A program made the position numbers and the translations under genes. Below are positions 32,788 to 43,576 of a stretch of 47,000 nucleotides of DNA, piece after piece. The notes beneath the pieces were generated by a model. That model was not told where the DNA came from. It did no database searches and saw only the letters and a program-made list of their open reading frames with translations. How positions within the stretch are numbered: the stretch's first letter is position 1; each line of letters begins with the position of its first letter. This stretch comes from Cristatella mucedo (taxonomy: Eukaryota; Bryozoa; Phylactolaemata; Cristatellidae): the NCBI GenBank assembly GCA_009760855.2, contig WPIO01000004.1, forward strand, positions 5,413,001-5,460,000, given 5' to 3'.

Positions 32788-33803
32788 CACATCCACACAT
32801 GGATGGCGGAAAATTTTCTAAAACTAAACGATGATAAAACTAACTTACTAGTTATGGGCAAACCCAGTGTGATTCAGAAATTGGAAAGGCTGACGCTCAC
32901 AATTGGCTCTGCCAGCTTATCTCCTGTTGAATCGGCTCGAAATCTAGGTGTCATGTTCCAAAGTGACCTCTCGTTAGACGACCACATCAGCTCCACAGTC
33001 AAATCTGCCTACTTTCAGCGACATAACATTGCTAAAATTCGGGCTTGTTTAGATAAGGATACCACGTCCAAGTTGGTCCATGCATTCGTGACATCCCGTC
33101 TCGACTTCTGCAACTCACTGCTTATTGGCCTACCGGCATGTGCGATCAGGTGCAAAACTCGGCAGCTAGACTTGTCTGTCGTGAGCGTCGCAGTTGCCAC
33201 ATTACTCCACTTCTCGCCGACCTGCACTGGCTACCAGTCAAGCAACGGATTGACTTCAAGGTTTTTTCGCTCACTTTAAGGTCACTTCATTTTATGGCTC
33301 AAGCCTATCCCTCAGATCTACTCCCCCATCAGGCCAAGCATCGTACCACCCGCTTTTCGGAATTCAACAGTCTACAAATACCTCGTACAAACCTTAAATC
33401 CTTGGGAGACCGTGCATTTAGTTCGTATGCTCCCAAAGCCTGGAACTCCCTCCCGACCTGCATCAGAACATCCCCTGACCTGACCACATTTAAAAGGAAC
33501 CTAAAAACACACCTATTTAGGACAGCATTTAGTGGGTCCCTGTGATTCGTCCTTGATGTGCTTATGAGTGCTGACACTGTGCATGCTGCCACTAACCACA
33601 TTTGCATGCTGACCCTGTGCATGTCACCCCTAACCATATTATTCATTTTGTTTGTTTATCAAGCATGATATTATTTACTCACCATTCAATTGCATTTCCC
33701 TTTGCAGCAAATGTAAAGCGCCTAGAGAGAGATTAAGTTCTCTGAGGGTGCTTTATCAAGTGCATTATTATTATTATTATTATTGTTATTATTATTATTA
33801 TTA
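32788..33803 (+). mobile_element. LINE family A copy (post-YADD RT to 3' end)
   Basis: It begins at [20 protein letters not shown], soon after the RT active site, and runs to the (ATT)n tail at 33763-33803 with the 3' stem-loop. Relative to the best copy it lacks about 13 nt near 33150 (the RRLQPV codons), which breaks the frame. It lies in the last intron of the SLC49A3-like gene, just upstream (in gene sense) of the final exon. Confidence 0.9.
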
Positions 33804-34094
33804 ACAGGCACCGGTCATCCGGTAAGCCATTTAAGTATGAGGTAACCCAGGGGTCCATTCTAGGTCCACTTGTTTTCAGAATTTACTCTCGCCCTTGTGC
33901 CGACGTAATTGCACAAGCAAAATCTAGGTTTTCATTTTTAAGCAGATGATAAATAGTTGAACGTGTGCTATGGTCAATAGTGAGGTGCTCAGCCTTTTCA
34001 GCCCTTGTCTCTCGAAAGACTAAGCAAGGTCTCCTCCCCCCTGTGCGGCTCTCCGTCCCCTCTCAGCAGTACAGAAAAGGCTGCAGCTACATTC

Positions 34095-34210
34095 CTTATT
34101 TATATTTATTTTATTTTATTTTATTTATTCATTCCTTATTTATATTCATTTTATTTTATTTTATGTATTCATTCCTTATTTATATTTATTTTATTTATTC
34201 ATTCCTCATT
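34095..34210. repeat. TTTAT-rich tandem repeat
   Basis: Repeated ATTCATTCCTTATTTATATT and TTATTTTATTTTAT units, about 3 longer cycles. Confidence 0.85.
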
Positions 34211-34261
34211 TATAGAGCAGGAGAAGAGCCCGTCTGGTGACCGTCACCTCTTGCTTGCAGT

Positions 34262-34350
34262 CATGTAATGCCATGTAACTCCGTCTCCTGTAACTCCACA
34301 AAGCCACAAAGACTATGTGGGTGTTACGCAGAAGAGTTTTGTACAGCACA
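34262..34350 (-). mobile_element. LINE family B 3' terminal fragment (short)
   Basis: TGTAACTCCACAAAGCCACA through AGTTTTGTACAGCACACTCA, the last 80-90 nt of family B, joined directly to a SINE remnant at 34350. Confidence 0.65.
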
Positions 34351-34438
34351 CTCAAGACCAGTGGGCAATAAAGGATTGCACGCTGCAGGCCTCGAATGCA
34401 CGAAGTCGGCCGCTAAGTGTGAGCACCTTAACCTAGGG
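34350..34438 (-). mobile_element. SINE fragment (head and hairpin)
   Basis: CAGTGGGCAATAAAGGATTG, then CTCGAATGCACGAAGTCGGC and GAGCACCTTAACC on the minus-strand head. Confidence 0.6.
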
Positions 34439-34569
34439 CTAGCAGTATGCAAAGCTGACACTCGAGCTTGAGTGCTGGAATTTGAATGCTGGGAATGGTT
34501 AAGACTGCTTTCTCTCAGAGCTATGTACCTACCATTACAAACACTCTTGCTCAATTAGGGAAACCTCAG

Positions 34570-35200
34570 CCATGCAGTTCCACACATATTTGACTCCCAA
34601 TCTAGACTCCCATAACTCACTACCTGCTGGATTTTCAGAATGTGCAATGCGATGCTTACAGTTAGTGCGAAACTCTGCAACCAGGCTTGTCTGTCGTGAA
34701 CGTCAAACCTACCAGGTTACACTACATCTCACCGACCTGCAGTGGCTCCCCATCACGTAGTGTGTCGATTTCAAAAGGTTTATCAATTTATTTTAGGTTC
34801 TTTTGTCCACTTGCTCCCACTCACCTTTCTGAAATACTTACCATTCAGGTTCTGAATCGTACAACCTGCTCACCTGACTCAAGCTGCTCAGCTGTGCCTT
34901 TAACCCATTGGAGACATTGGTTCAGTTTGCATGTTCCCAAAGCCTGGGGTGCCCTATCGACTGATATCACGACATCCAGTGACTTTTTTTAAAACATTAT
35001 AAAAGGAAGACGACGTTTTAAAAGGAAGCTAAAAACCCCACTCGTTCCTTACAGCATTTATTCTATCCATCGAAGTGTCCTTTGTATGTTGATGGATACT
35101 GATATCGTGCAAGCTATCGCTAGTCACCTCACAAGCTTCCCTTCCGGAATAAACAAGGTTCCTAGAAAAGAGATTCTCTACAGATTTCATAACAATATTG
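34570..35200 (+). mobile_element. Diverged LINE A-related remnant (RT C-terminus)
   Basis: It contains LDSHNSLPAGFSECAMRCLQ, RLVCRERQTY and LTDLQWLPI, matching the family A C-terminal block at low identity, then a 3' part with CCTAGAAAAGAGATTCTCTA. Many frame breaks are present. It may represent a sister family. Confidence 0.7.
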
Positions 35201-35454
35201 TATAGAAAAGTACTCATATTATCGATTCCACGGTAGTACAAGAGGAATTTTGGAACTAGTTAAGAGGAAAAGTGCAAAACTACTGCATGCTATGTGCGCT
35301 CAGTCATTTGAGCAGGGGTTACGGGCACCATTGCCGGCCGCCATACGGCAGGTTGCTATTTGCCTTATGCCACCGCCGGGATGCCACTCGGCAGCAGCAG
35401 CAGTTATTGACTCTGACGGCAGCTACCACAACAGCGATTACGAAAATAATCCTC

Positions 35455-35930
35455 CTAAACAATTTGCATAGAGCTCTAAGAGAACTAAATCTCTTCCTAG
35501 GCACTTCACATAGACTGAAAGGAAGCGTCTAAATGGACCGTGAGATTTAGTTAACGTGAGATTTAATTTTACCTTAAATGCCGCCAAGTCAGGGAGTATC
35601 GCGATGTCAAGTCTGTAGAGAGTTCCAGGGCTGCAGGTGCATCGGATTTAAGGTCAAGGTCTCCAAAGAATTGGAAGTGGCATAGAGCTAAACGACCCGA
35701 GCCAAAGCTGGGGCAGAGTCGCAAGGGGAGTCCCAAAAATTATTTGCTGGTAGGCCGGCCAAAGTTGAAAATAAAGGGTCCCGCTGTGGCACGACCTTGA
35801 AATCGACGCCTGACGGGAAGGCCAGGGCAGATCAGGCAGAACTGGTGTGACCGGGCAATTGCAACGTTCACGACAGACAAGCGCAGCGGCTAGTTGTACA
35901 CCGACTGCAAGTGACTCACTGCACAGGCAG
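35455..35930 (-). mobile_element. Diverged LINE A-related remnant, 3' end
   Basis: On the minus strand the block LVCRERCNCPVTPVLPDLPW (about 35890-35830) matches the family A C-terminus. The end near 35465-35510 carries a stem-loop-like GAAGTGCC...AGAGATTTAGTTCTCT. Badly degraded. Confidence 0.65.
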
Positions 35931-35995
35931 GACAACCTGTGAAGCCACGAAGCCCAGGCTCCAGCAGGGCCGGGGAGGAGGGAGGAGAGGGTCAC

Positions 35996-36029
<34 letters not shown>
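35996..36029. repeat. (AAT)n microsatellite
   Basis: AAT repeats near a LINE A-related minus-strand remnant; may be its expanded or separated tail. Confidence 0.95.
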
Positions 36030-36030
<1 letters not shown>

Positions 36031-36424
36031 CATGCACAGACAGCTCAGCTGGCCCAAAACAGGGGGACATCCGGCCGAGCACGGCGACGAAAGCAGTACA
36101 ACAGCTCGACGACGTCAATCGACATCGTAATCAGGTCCCACTGTGTAAAAGATAGAAATCATTTAAGCAGCCATGCAACAGAAGGCATATTCCCGGAGTG
36201 CACGAGATGACATTTGGCTCCTATCGGAATGGTCCACCAAGTTTTCCCGAAATTGCCCGTGAAGGACGTTTGATTATTTTTGTCTTAGCCTTCTACAACA
36301 CGTTGGGCTTCGTAGGAATATTTGCAATATATTTTTAATGGGATATTGGTTCGGAACTCTGTGTATTGGTGTTCACTATATGCTGGCAGAGCTTCACGGG
36401 CAAAGCGGATGCAGTGTAGTCCCT

Positions 36425-36766
36425 ATGCAATGTATCTCCGTCTGTAAATCCACAAATTCATAAAGACCATGTGGGTGTTACGCAAGACAGTTTTGTACAG
36501 TGCACTCGAAACCTGGGCGGCTTTCGGTACGCATTCGGTAGCCAACAGACTTCGTCTCACGAAACAAAGAGAAAGTGGTAACCATAGCAGAGTCAGGAGA
36601 TCAGTTGAGGTAGTGAGTAGCTTGGTCGTAGCAGCTCAGGATCGCTGAAAAGGATGAGCCATGGTCGGCAGCAGGAGAGTAGTTGTCGTTGCATAAGAAA
36701 TGTGGAAGCGAGTTCCACAGTCTAGGACATGCAGAACTAAAGCTTCTGTCGCCAACGGTCTTTAAG
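36425..36766 (-). mobile_element. LINE family B, 3' UTR end of the copy split by the LINE A insertion
   Basis: This matches the B 3' UTR seen at 45600-45880, including the (minus) segment for GGCTACCGAATGCGTACC and the terminal GTGGGTGTTACGCA block. Sequence joins to 38183 once family A is removed, as judged against the uninterrupted copy at 5150-5640. Confidence 0.85.
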
Positions 36767-38182
36767 ACGACCTACTTAGGAATGCAGACATGGGTAGAGT
36801 GTCTCTTCTTGTTTTGCTCGATCTTTCGGCAGCTTTTGATACCATCGATTACAAAATTCTTCTAGAGCGCCTCTCATCTCGCCTGGGCATCACTGGCACT
36901 GCTCTGCAGTGGTTCAGGTCCTATCTCAGTGGGAGACTCCAGAGTATTGACGTGAATGGACAAAGATCATCTGAAGTACCTCTAAAATATGGAGTACCTC
37001 AGGGCTCTGTGCTAGGTCCGGTCCTTTTCACCATTTATACTCTCCCTCTTGCTGATGTGATTGCCAAGCACAATCTAGGCTTTCACTTCTATGCGGATGA
37101 CACTCAGTTGTACCTTTGCTTTGATCCCTCCCAGCCTTCGAGCACCTCAAACTCTCTCAACTCACTTGCTGCATGCATTGATGACATCCACACATGGATG
37201 GCAGCAAATTTTCTAAAACTAAACGATGATAAAACTAACTTACTAGTTATGGGCAAACCCAGTGTGATTCAGAGATTGGAAAGGGTGCTGCTCAAAATCG
37301 GCTCTGCCAGCATATCTCCAGTTGAATCAGCTCGAAATCTAGGTGTCATATTCCAAAGCGACCTCTCGTCAGACGACCACATCAGCTCCACAGTCAAATC
37401 TGCCTATTTTCAGCTTCATAACATTGCTAAAATTCGGGCTTGTTTAGATAAAGATACCACGTCTAAGTTGGTCCATGCATTCGTGACATCTCGTCTCGAC
37501 TTCTGCAACTCACTGCTTACTGGCCTACCGGCATGTGCGATCAGGCGATTGCAGCCGGTGCAAAACTCTGCAGCTAGGCTTGTCTGTCGTGAGCGTCGCA
37601 GTTGCCACATTACTCCACTTCTCGCCGACCTGCACTGGCTACCAGTGAGGCAACGGATTGACTTCAAGGTTTTGTCGCTCACTTTTAGGTCTCTTCATTC
37701 TATGGCTCCAGCCTATCTGTCAGATATACTACCCCATCAGGCCAAGCATCGTACCACTCGCTTTTCGGAATCCATCAGTCTGGAAATACCTCGTACAAAC
37801 CTTAAATCCTTTGGAGACCGTGCATTTAGTTCGTATGCTCCCAAAGCCTGGAACTCCCTTCCGACCTGCGTCAGAACATCCCCTGACCTGACCACATTTA
37901 AAAGAAACTTAAAAACACACCTATTTAGGACAGCATTTAGTGGGCCCCTGTGATTCGTCCTTGATGTGCTTATGCTTGCTGACACTGTGCATGCTGCCAC
38001 TAACCACATTTGCATGCTGACCCTGTGCATGTCACCTTTAACCATATTATTCATTTTGTTTGTTTTTCAAGCATGATTTTACATACTATTCTATTGCATA
38101 TCACTTTGCAACAAATGTAAAGCGCCTAGAAAGAGATTAAGTTCTCTGAGGGTGCTTTATCAAGTGCAATATTATTATTATT
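36767..38182 (+). mobile_element. LINE family A (CR1/L2-type), best copy: RT to 3' end, 5'-truncated
   Basis: A continuous frame at 36790-37953 (387 codons) starts inside the reverse transcriptase at the first catalytic Asp block LLDLSAAFDTID. It continues through FRSYLSGR, GVPQGSVLGPVLF and the active-site box [12 protein letters not shown], then thumb and C-terminal segments (LADLHWLPVRQRIDFKVLSL, NLKTHLFRTAF) to a stop. The C-terminal LHWLPV and AP-x-YLS pattern is typical of the CR1/L2 group. The 3' UTR (about 200 nt) ends in a stem-loop (about 38118-38157) and (ATT)n. TTTAAG at 36761-36766 and 38181-38186 looks like a target-site duplication. No endonuclease is present, so this copy is dead but recent. 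Confidence 0.93.
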
Positions 38183-40760
38183 TAAGCGGAGGAATGGAAC
38201 AGCCAATTTATTGTCCACATAGGACCCGAGGGCACGAAGAGGCTGAAACTGGTGCAGCAGTATAGCTAGGTGCAAAGGAGCCAAGCCGTGGTGGGTCTTG
38301 TGGGTCAGCGTAAGAACTTTGCTCTGTATCCGTTGCTCAACTGCCATCCATCCTAGCTCTTTCAGCAAAAGTGAAACGTGCTCAAACCTCTGGGACTTGA
38401 AGACTAGCCTTGCAGCCACATTCATAGTCAGCTGCAGTGGCCTAGTTGCTTTCTTTGGTAGCCCAACCAAAAGGGAATTACAATAATCAAACCGAGACAA
38501 AACTAAGGAGTTAGTTACATTTTTTGCAAGCCACTGTGGAAGACAGCTCCTAATCTTGGATAGGGATCGGACGTGATGGCTAGCTGTATAAGCAGTCTTC
38601 TGAATGAAGCTTTCAAATTGAGGCAGCTGTCGAAAATGGCACCTACATTTCGAGCACGTGGTGATGGTCGCACAACAACATCACCTATTCGAAGAGCATA
38701 GCCTTTTAATCCAGCCACTCACTTAGGGTTTCCCATAAGCAGCAGTTCGGTTATGTTGTCATTTAGTTTCAAGAAGTTTTCCGACATCCAGGATCGAATG
38801 TCGGCCAGGCAAACATTTAGTTTCTCAGTTGCTCAGCAGATTCCGACGGCTTGAATGACAAATATAGCTGAGTATCGTCAGCATAAAAGTGATATCCTAT
38901 TCCATGGGCTTTAATCACTTTTCCCAGAGGTTGAATATAAATGGAGAACAGCAAAGGACCGAGAACGTACCCTTGAGGGACTCCACAAATGACTGGTCTG
39001 GTGGATGAGACTGACCCCCACATGATACGGATTGAACGCGATCAGACAAGTAAGATTGAAACCATGCCAGTGCTTCATCTGCCAGACCGATCGTTGTTCT
39101 CAATCGTTCAAGCAGAACATCATGATCGATGGTGTCGTAGGCAGCTGACAGATCTAGCAGAGCTAGGGCAGTGACAGTCATGGTTGCCACGTAGAATGTC
39201 ATTGTTAACACGGAGGAGAGCAATTTCAGTTGAGTGCTGCCTCATGAACCCTGATTGAAATGTTTCTGACATTTCATTCTTTTCAATATGTTCAACCAGC
39301 TGCTTAGAACAATTTTTTCAAGAATCTTTGACAAGAAAAGAAGAAGGGAAACAGGGCGATAGTTTGCAAGGACCTCTGTATTTAATCCAGGCTTTTTAAG
39401 TGTGGGTCTAACGACTGCCGATTTGAAGGACTTGGGGACCAACCCTTTTCCCAAAGAAGCATTAAAAATCTCGGTTATGGCAGGACTAAGTTGGTCTGCC
39501 AGTGAAGACCACAGAGATGATGGTATAGGGTCTTCAGGAGACGAGCTCTTTTTGCTAGACCTTATTAAGGTAGCCACATCGTATGCAGAAACCTCGGAGA
39601 ACCTTTTTAAGGAAGGTCACAGGTTGTGGAACCGCGATTTCTTTAGTCGTAGGGGGCTTTATGGAGGCAGGAATGTGCATAATGTTTTCAGTAAAGAAGG
39701 CTGAAAAACTTTTCGGCTGAGCCCTTAATATCTGGGGAGTCAGACCTCTCAGCATTGGCCAGTAAATGATTTACTGTCTTATAAATCTCTTTAGGCTCCG
39801 ACTGGCAGGAATTCAGCTTTCGGATGAAAAAAGAAGCCCTGGCTTTTTTAAGCTTCTGGGTGTAAACTCGAAGGAAGTCTTTAAAATTGACTAGATCTGC
39901 GTCAGACCAGATTTCTTAAAGCGACGTTCAAGCCTGAGCTTTACTCGGCGCATTTTTAGGAGTTTTTTTGTAAATTGAAAGGAATCTCCACGAGTTTGTA
40001 CACGGATAGAATGAACGGGAGCATGGCTGTCAAGAGAACTCCTGAGTGTCGTGTTCACTGCATCAGTGAGGGTATCGAGGCAGCCGGCCGATTCTGAATG
40101 CAGATCAAGAAGATCTGCACCACAGATTTCAAAAACTTGCCTAAGTAAATGCTTTGTACGTTACGTCGCTTGACAAGTTCGAAATTACCCTGTACGTACA
40201 AGGGAGCAGGAACAGTAAACGAGACCGAACAATCATCTGAGAGTGTCAGTGGGCACATCACAAGGTCAATGGGGAGGACATCATTAGTGATCACGAGGTC
40301 TAGAATATGGCCACCGACTTGGGTGGTATGATTGACGTGTTAGACCAAACCAGAATTCTCCAGACAGTCAAGAAATGAGCAAACCTGGCTGTTGATAGGG
40401 TTGTCAACGTGACTATTGAAGTCTCCAGCAATCAGTAACGGCCTGTCACAAACAAATATTTTAGTCAGGAACTCTGAGAGCTCCTCTATAAACATGTCTA
40501 GACAGCCAGAAGGAGGCCGGTATATCACAACAGTGAGAGGCATTGTCTTTGATGAAGACCTGATTGCAACCGATTCAAAAGATGCTCTATGATCTCCTGA
40601 TAGTAAGGATGTAAGGCTGCATCGTTGTGCACAGTCCATAGATGGAATCAAAGATTCAAAAATCTGCAAGCGCACGGTCACTTGATCCGGGCTGGGCAGA
40701 AGCCGAAACGTCAGAGGTCCTACGCAAAGCGCACACAACTGCAACCATCATTTTTGCATG
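38183..40760 (-). mobile_element. LINE family B (CR1/L2-type), endonuclease-RT portion
   Basis: Read on the minus strand, 40744-40340 encodes the C-terminal half of an APE-type endonuclease (VVIYRPPSG, LLIAGDFNSHVD) and 40294 onward has HILDLVITND. From 39577 comes the RT start (PTLKKPGLN, NYRPVSLL), at 39223 LLDLSAAYDTIDHD, at 39023 [16 protein letters not shown] and the box [12 protein letters not shown]. The C-terminal part lies at 38500-38126 (LGWMAVEQRIQSKVLTLTHK). Several frameshifts and stops separate these blocks, so it is inactive. It is 5'-truncated inside the endonuclease near 40760. Family A is inserted at its 3' side, and the rest of the element continues at 36766-36425. Confidence 0.9.
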
Positions 40761-41145
40761 CTAGGATCACACTCGATTAGAATGTTTGCCGCTTACACGT
40801 GAAGTCCGAGGGGTCGTTCTGACAGGTGCTGCGCTTCCTCGATGCTGGTTGCTCAAGAACTTGCATGAGAACGAGGTAGACGATGCCTTGCAACTGCCTA
40901 CAAGTGGCAGCGAGTAGGAATTGAGGAGCGTAGCAGCAGCTCAGTCAGCAGTAGCACGACGGCAGCGAAGGAGAGTTGGAGGGAGAGAGACACACACAAG
41001 CAAGGTGAGCGAGAGGAGGAAGAATGCAGCGCAAGAATGAAAAAGCTTGGATGGCACACCAAGCGTGCTCGATCGCTCACTTAGCGACATGCGAGGCGAG
41101 CAAGATTGTCCGTTTGCACAGCCAGACGTGCTGCCAGCAACGTAC

Positions 41146-41303
41146 CCCGACATTAAAATGAAGCCAGAACTTGTTGCCTCGGCCACAGGGTAAGTGACTT
41201 CTGCCCCCAGCTCGAGGCACACCGGATAGAGCGCAAAGCCAAAGAAGCCAAACAGGCCGAGTGAAGTGGCGATGAGCACTTGCTGGTTGGAGTACCTCGA
41301 GAT
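41146..41303 (-). CDS. SLC49A3: SLC49A3-like transporter, exon F (helices 9 to 11 region)
   Basis: The acceptor TGCTTGCTGCTGCAG is followed in phase 0 by ISRYSNQQVLIATSLGLFGF and FGFALYPVCLELGAEVTYPV, then AEATSSGFILMSG, ending at the donor GG|GTACGT in phase 2. LGLFGF-x6-P-V-x-x-E-L-x-x-E-x-x-(Y/F)-PV-x-E is the most conserved C-terminal block of SLC49A3, and E/P residues in this helix are typical of the whole SLC49 family. The 8.5 kb intron that follows is full of LINE copies. Confidence 0.92.
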
Positions 41304-41403
41304 CTGCAGCAGCAAGCAGAACCTCAACTTGTAAGCAGGGGGGGGGGAATTACATGACAGGAAACACAAGGCGCTGTTGCTGCTGCCACTGACTAGTACT
41401 ACT

Positions 41404-41535
41404 GCTGATTACTTCTTAGCCCAGTGGTAAGATGCTTGCACTTCATTTTCCAAGTTGTGGGTCCAACTCAAGCAGCAAGTGTTTTGCTTGCTGAATGCAT
41501 GCAAGTGAAAGCTGCTAAGCTGCTCTTGAGCTACT
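41404..41535 (+). mobile_element. SINE copy, tRNA head with a different body
   Basis: Head TTAGCCCAGTGGTAAGATGC with a B-box-like GTTGTGGGTCCAACTCAA. The body shares only AGCTGCTAAGCTGCTCTTGA with the other copies. Confidence 0.55.
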
Positions 41536-41572
41536 TTAAAATGACTTTTCAATCTGCTGACCTTTACTACTG

Positions 41573-42750
41573 CACTTGATCTCGATGTCTTACTTGAACG
41601 ATCGAGTACAGCAATCGGTCAGTCAGACAAGGCACTGGCATGATTTAAATTGCACTTGTCTGATTGCGTTCAATCCGTATCATGTGGGGGTCAGTCTCAT
41701 CCACCAGACCAGTCATTTGTGGAGTCCCTCAAGGGTACGTTCTGGGTCCTTTGCTGTTCTCCATTTATATTCAACCTCTGGGAAAAGTGATCTGGGCTCA
41801 AGGAATAGGATATCACTTTTATGCTGACGATACTCAGCTATATTTGTTCTTTTCCGAGCTGGTTCGGTCCAGCGGTTAAGGTGCTTGCTCCGACCAAGGT
41901 GTGGCTGAAGTCGTGGGCTCGAGCCCCAAGGCATATGTGAAGCGCCCGAATAGAGATTAAGTTCTCTTGGGGCACTATACAAATAAATAATACATACATT
42001 TGAACCGCCGGAATCTGCTGCAGCAACTGATAAACCGAATGCTTGCCTTACCGACATTCGATCCTGGATGTCGGCAAATTTCCATAAACTAAACGACGAT
42101 AAAACTGAACTGCTGCTCATTGAAGACCATAAGCATGTGGCTGGACTAGAAGGCTTTGCTCTTCTAAATTGGTGATGCTGTTGTGCGACCATCACCATCT
42201 GCTCGGAATTTAGGTGTCGTCTTCGACAGCTGCCTCAATTTGAAAGCTCCGTTAAGAAGACAGCTTCCACAGCTAGCCATCACGTCCAATCCCTGTCTAA
42301 GATTAGGAACTGTCTTCCACGGTAGCTTGCAAACACTTTAACTAGCTCCGTAGTTTTGTCTTGGCTAAATGATTGTAATTCACTTTTGGCTGGGCTACCA
42401 AAAAAGCAACTAGATCACTGCAGCTGGCTATGACTATGGCTGCAAAGCTAGTTTGCAAGTCCCAGAGGTTTGACCACATGTTTCCTTTACTAAAAGTGCT
42501 AGGATGGCTGCCAGTTGATCAACGGATACTGAGCAAAGTTCTTACGCTGACCCACAAGGCCTGCCACGGCTTGAATCTTTCGTACCTAGCTGAACTGCTG
42601 CACCAGTTTCAGCCTCCTCGTGCCTTCCGGTCCTGTATGGACAATAAATCAGCTGTTACATTCCTCCATTTAAAGACTGCTGGCGACAGAGGCTTTTGAT
42701 CTGCAGGTCCGGAACTGTGGAACTCACTTCCACGATTCTTACGGCAAACA
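41573..42750 (+). mobile_element. LINE family B copy, degenerate, interrupted by a SINE
   Basis: It matches the family B RT from the DVLLERL region (41580) through [25 protein letters not shown] and the C-terminal LGWLPVDQRI at 42490-42520. Multiple frameshifts and stops are present. A SINE with a LINE A-like tail sits at about 41860-41998 within the codons after YADDTQLYL. The element fills most of the intron between SLC49A3-like exons E and F. Confidence 0.85.
41860..41998 (+). mobile_element. tRNA-headed SINE with a LINE A-type 3' stem-loop tail
   Basis: The head reads GGTCCAGCGGTTAAGGTGC (A-box-like) and GTCGTGGGCTCGAGCCCC (B-box-like), spaced as in tRNA-derived SINEs. It is followed directly by GTGAAGCGCCC...AGAGATTAAGTTCTCT...GGGGCACT and an AAATAAATAA tail. 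The second half matches the 3' stem-loop of LINE family A. Compared with the B copy at 44655, the segment interrupts the codons after YADDTQLYL, so it is an insertion of its own. Confidence 0.8.
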
Positions 42751-42921
42751 AAAGTATGCATGCACAACTGGCTGCTGCTGCCGACTGCTGCCTGAATAGG
42801 GGAGTTACCAAAACGCCCAACGCAAAGACGTAATGCAGGGCGAAAGGGCTGCCGAGCCGGGGAGTGCGCTGCTGCAGCAGCGGCGCAGGTGGAGAGAGGA
42901 CGAGGAGCAGAAAAACCTTAC

Positions 42922-43191
42922 GATGGTGAAGAAGGCGGCTGCTAGCACGCTCATTCCGAAGCTGAACTTGGCCACCTCGTTGTATTTCTTGGTCTTGTCG
43001 ACCACCAGGCCCGCTATGCCGGCGCCCACGATGCCGCAGCCGAGCATCAAACCGCTGCCGATGCCTGCAAAGCTGTCCGAGTAGCCGTTCGGACACAGCT
43101 CCTCCTGCAGCACCGTCGTGAGCGCCGTGAACAGGGCCACGCCTCCGCCGACCGTCACCAGCAGCAGCCAGTAGTTCCGATTGCGAAACAT
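42922..43191 (-). CDS. SLC49A3: SLC49A3-like transporter, exon E (helices 7 and 8)
   Basis: Ninety codons lie between the acceptor GCTCGACAG and the donor ATC|GTAAGG, phase 0 at both ends. The exon encodes FRNRNYWLLLVTVGGGVALF, an external loop with LQEELCPNGYSDSFAGIGSG, a second helix, and the loop VVDKTKKYNEVAK. The last is the C-terminal-half copy of the MFS loop motif (D-x-T-K) and aligns with VDRTKHFTEATK of human SLC49A3. The L-x-Q-x-LC-x-x-G-x-S-x-x-F-x-G pattern is also shared. It is the longest single exon of the gene in the window. Confidence 0.92.
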
Positions 43192-43441
43192 CTGTCGAGC
43201 GGCAGGAGCGCGAGCGACTCGTCAGCTCGGCGAGAACGACGGCGAGCGCTTGCTTAACGCATGGCGAAGCAGAGCCAAGCCTGCAGGCTGGGACAGAGAC
43301 AGCCTTTAAGTGAGAAGACATTCCAGACGTGGGAAATTCCAAAGAGCTATGCACGCTGCGAGACTGTTGAAAGCACGGCTGCGGCAGCTCCATCAGCACC
43401 AGTCGGGAGCGCTGCAGCTGCTGCAGGCAGGTGCCACGAAC

Positions 43442-43576
43442 CAGTCGGAGGCCACGGAAGAAGGCCGTCGATTGTTCGGCCGCGCTGGCCGATGGCGGGG
43501 TGGGCGGTCTTTCGGAGCGAACAGCTACCGTCGTGTACAGCGCAGCAAAGACTGCCGGGCCGGCAAGTATTTCGAG
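43442..43576 (-). CDS. SLC49A3: SLC49A3-like transporter, exon D (helix 6 and central loop)
   Basis: The acceptor GTCGATTGCAG is followed in phase 0 by LEILAGPAVFAALYTTVAVR, a membrane helix. The central cytoplasmic loop SERPPTPPSASAAEQSTAFF and RGLRL follows. The proline-rich ERPPTPPSA element matches the corresponding SLC49A3 loop (ESVPPTPPSAG, recalled). The donor is the least certain junction: ACTG|GTTCGT at 43442 keeps the frame and gives the length expected from the family, but it is weak. A second phase 0 GT lies about 50 nt further downstream. Confidence 0.83.

Noticed and set aside
36790-37953. LINE A frame as a host gene
   Set aside because: The YADD reverse transcriptase box, repeated copies in the window and the (ATT)n tail show it is a retrotransposon.
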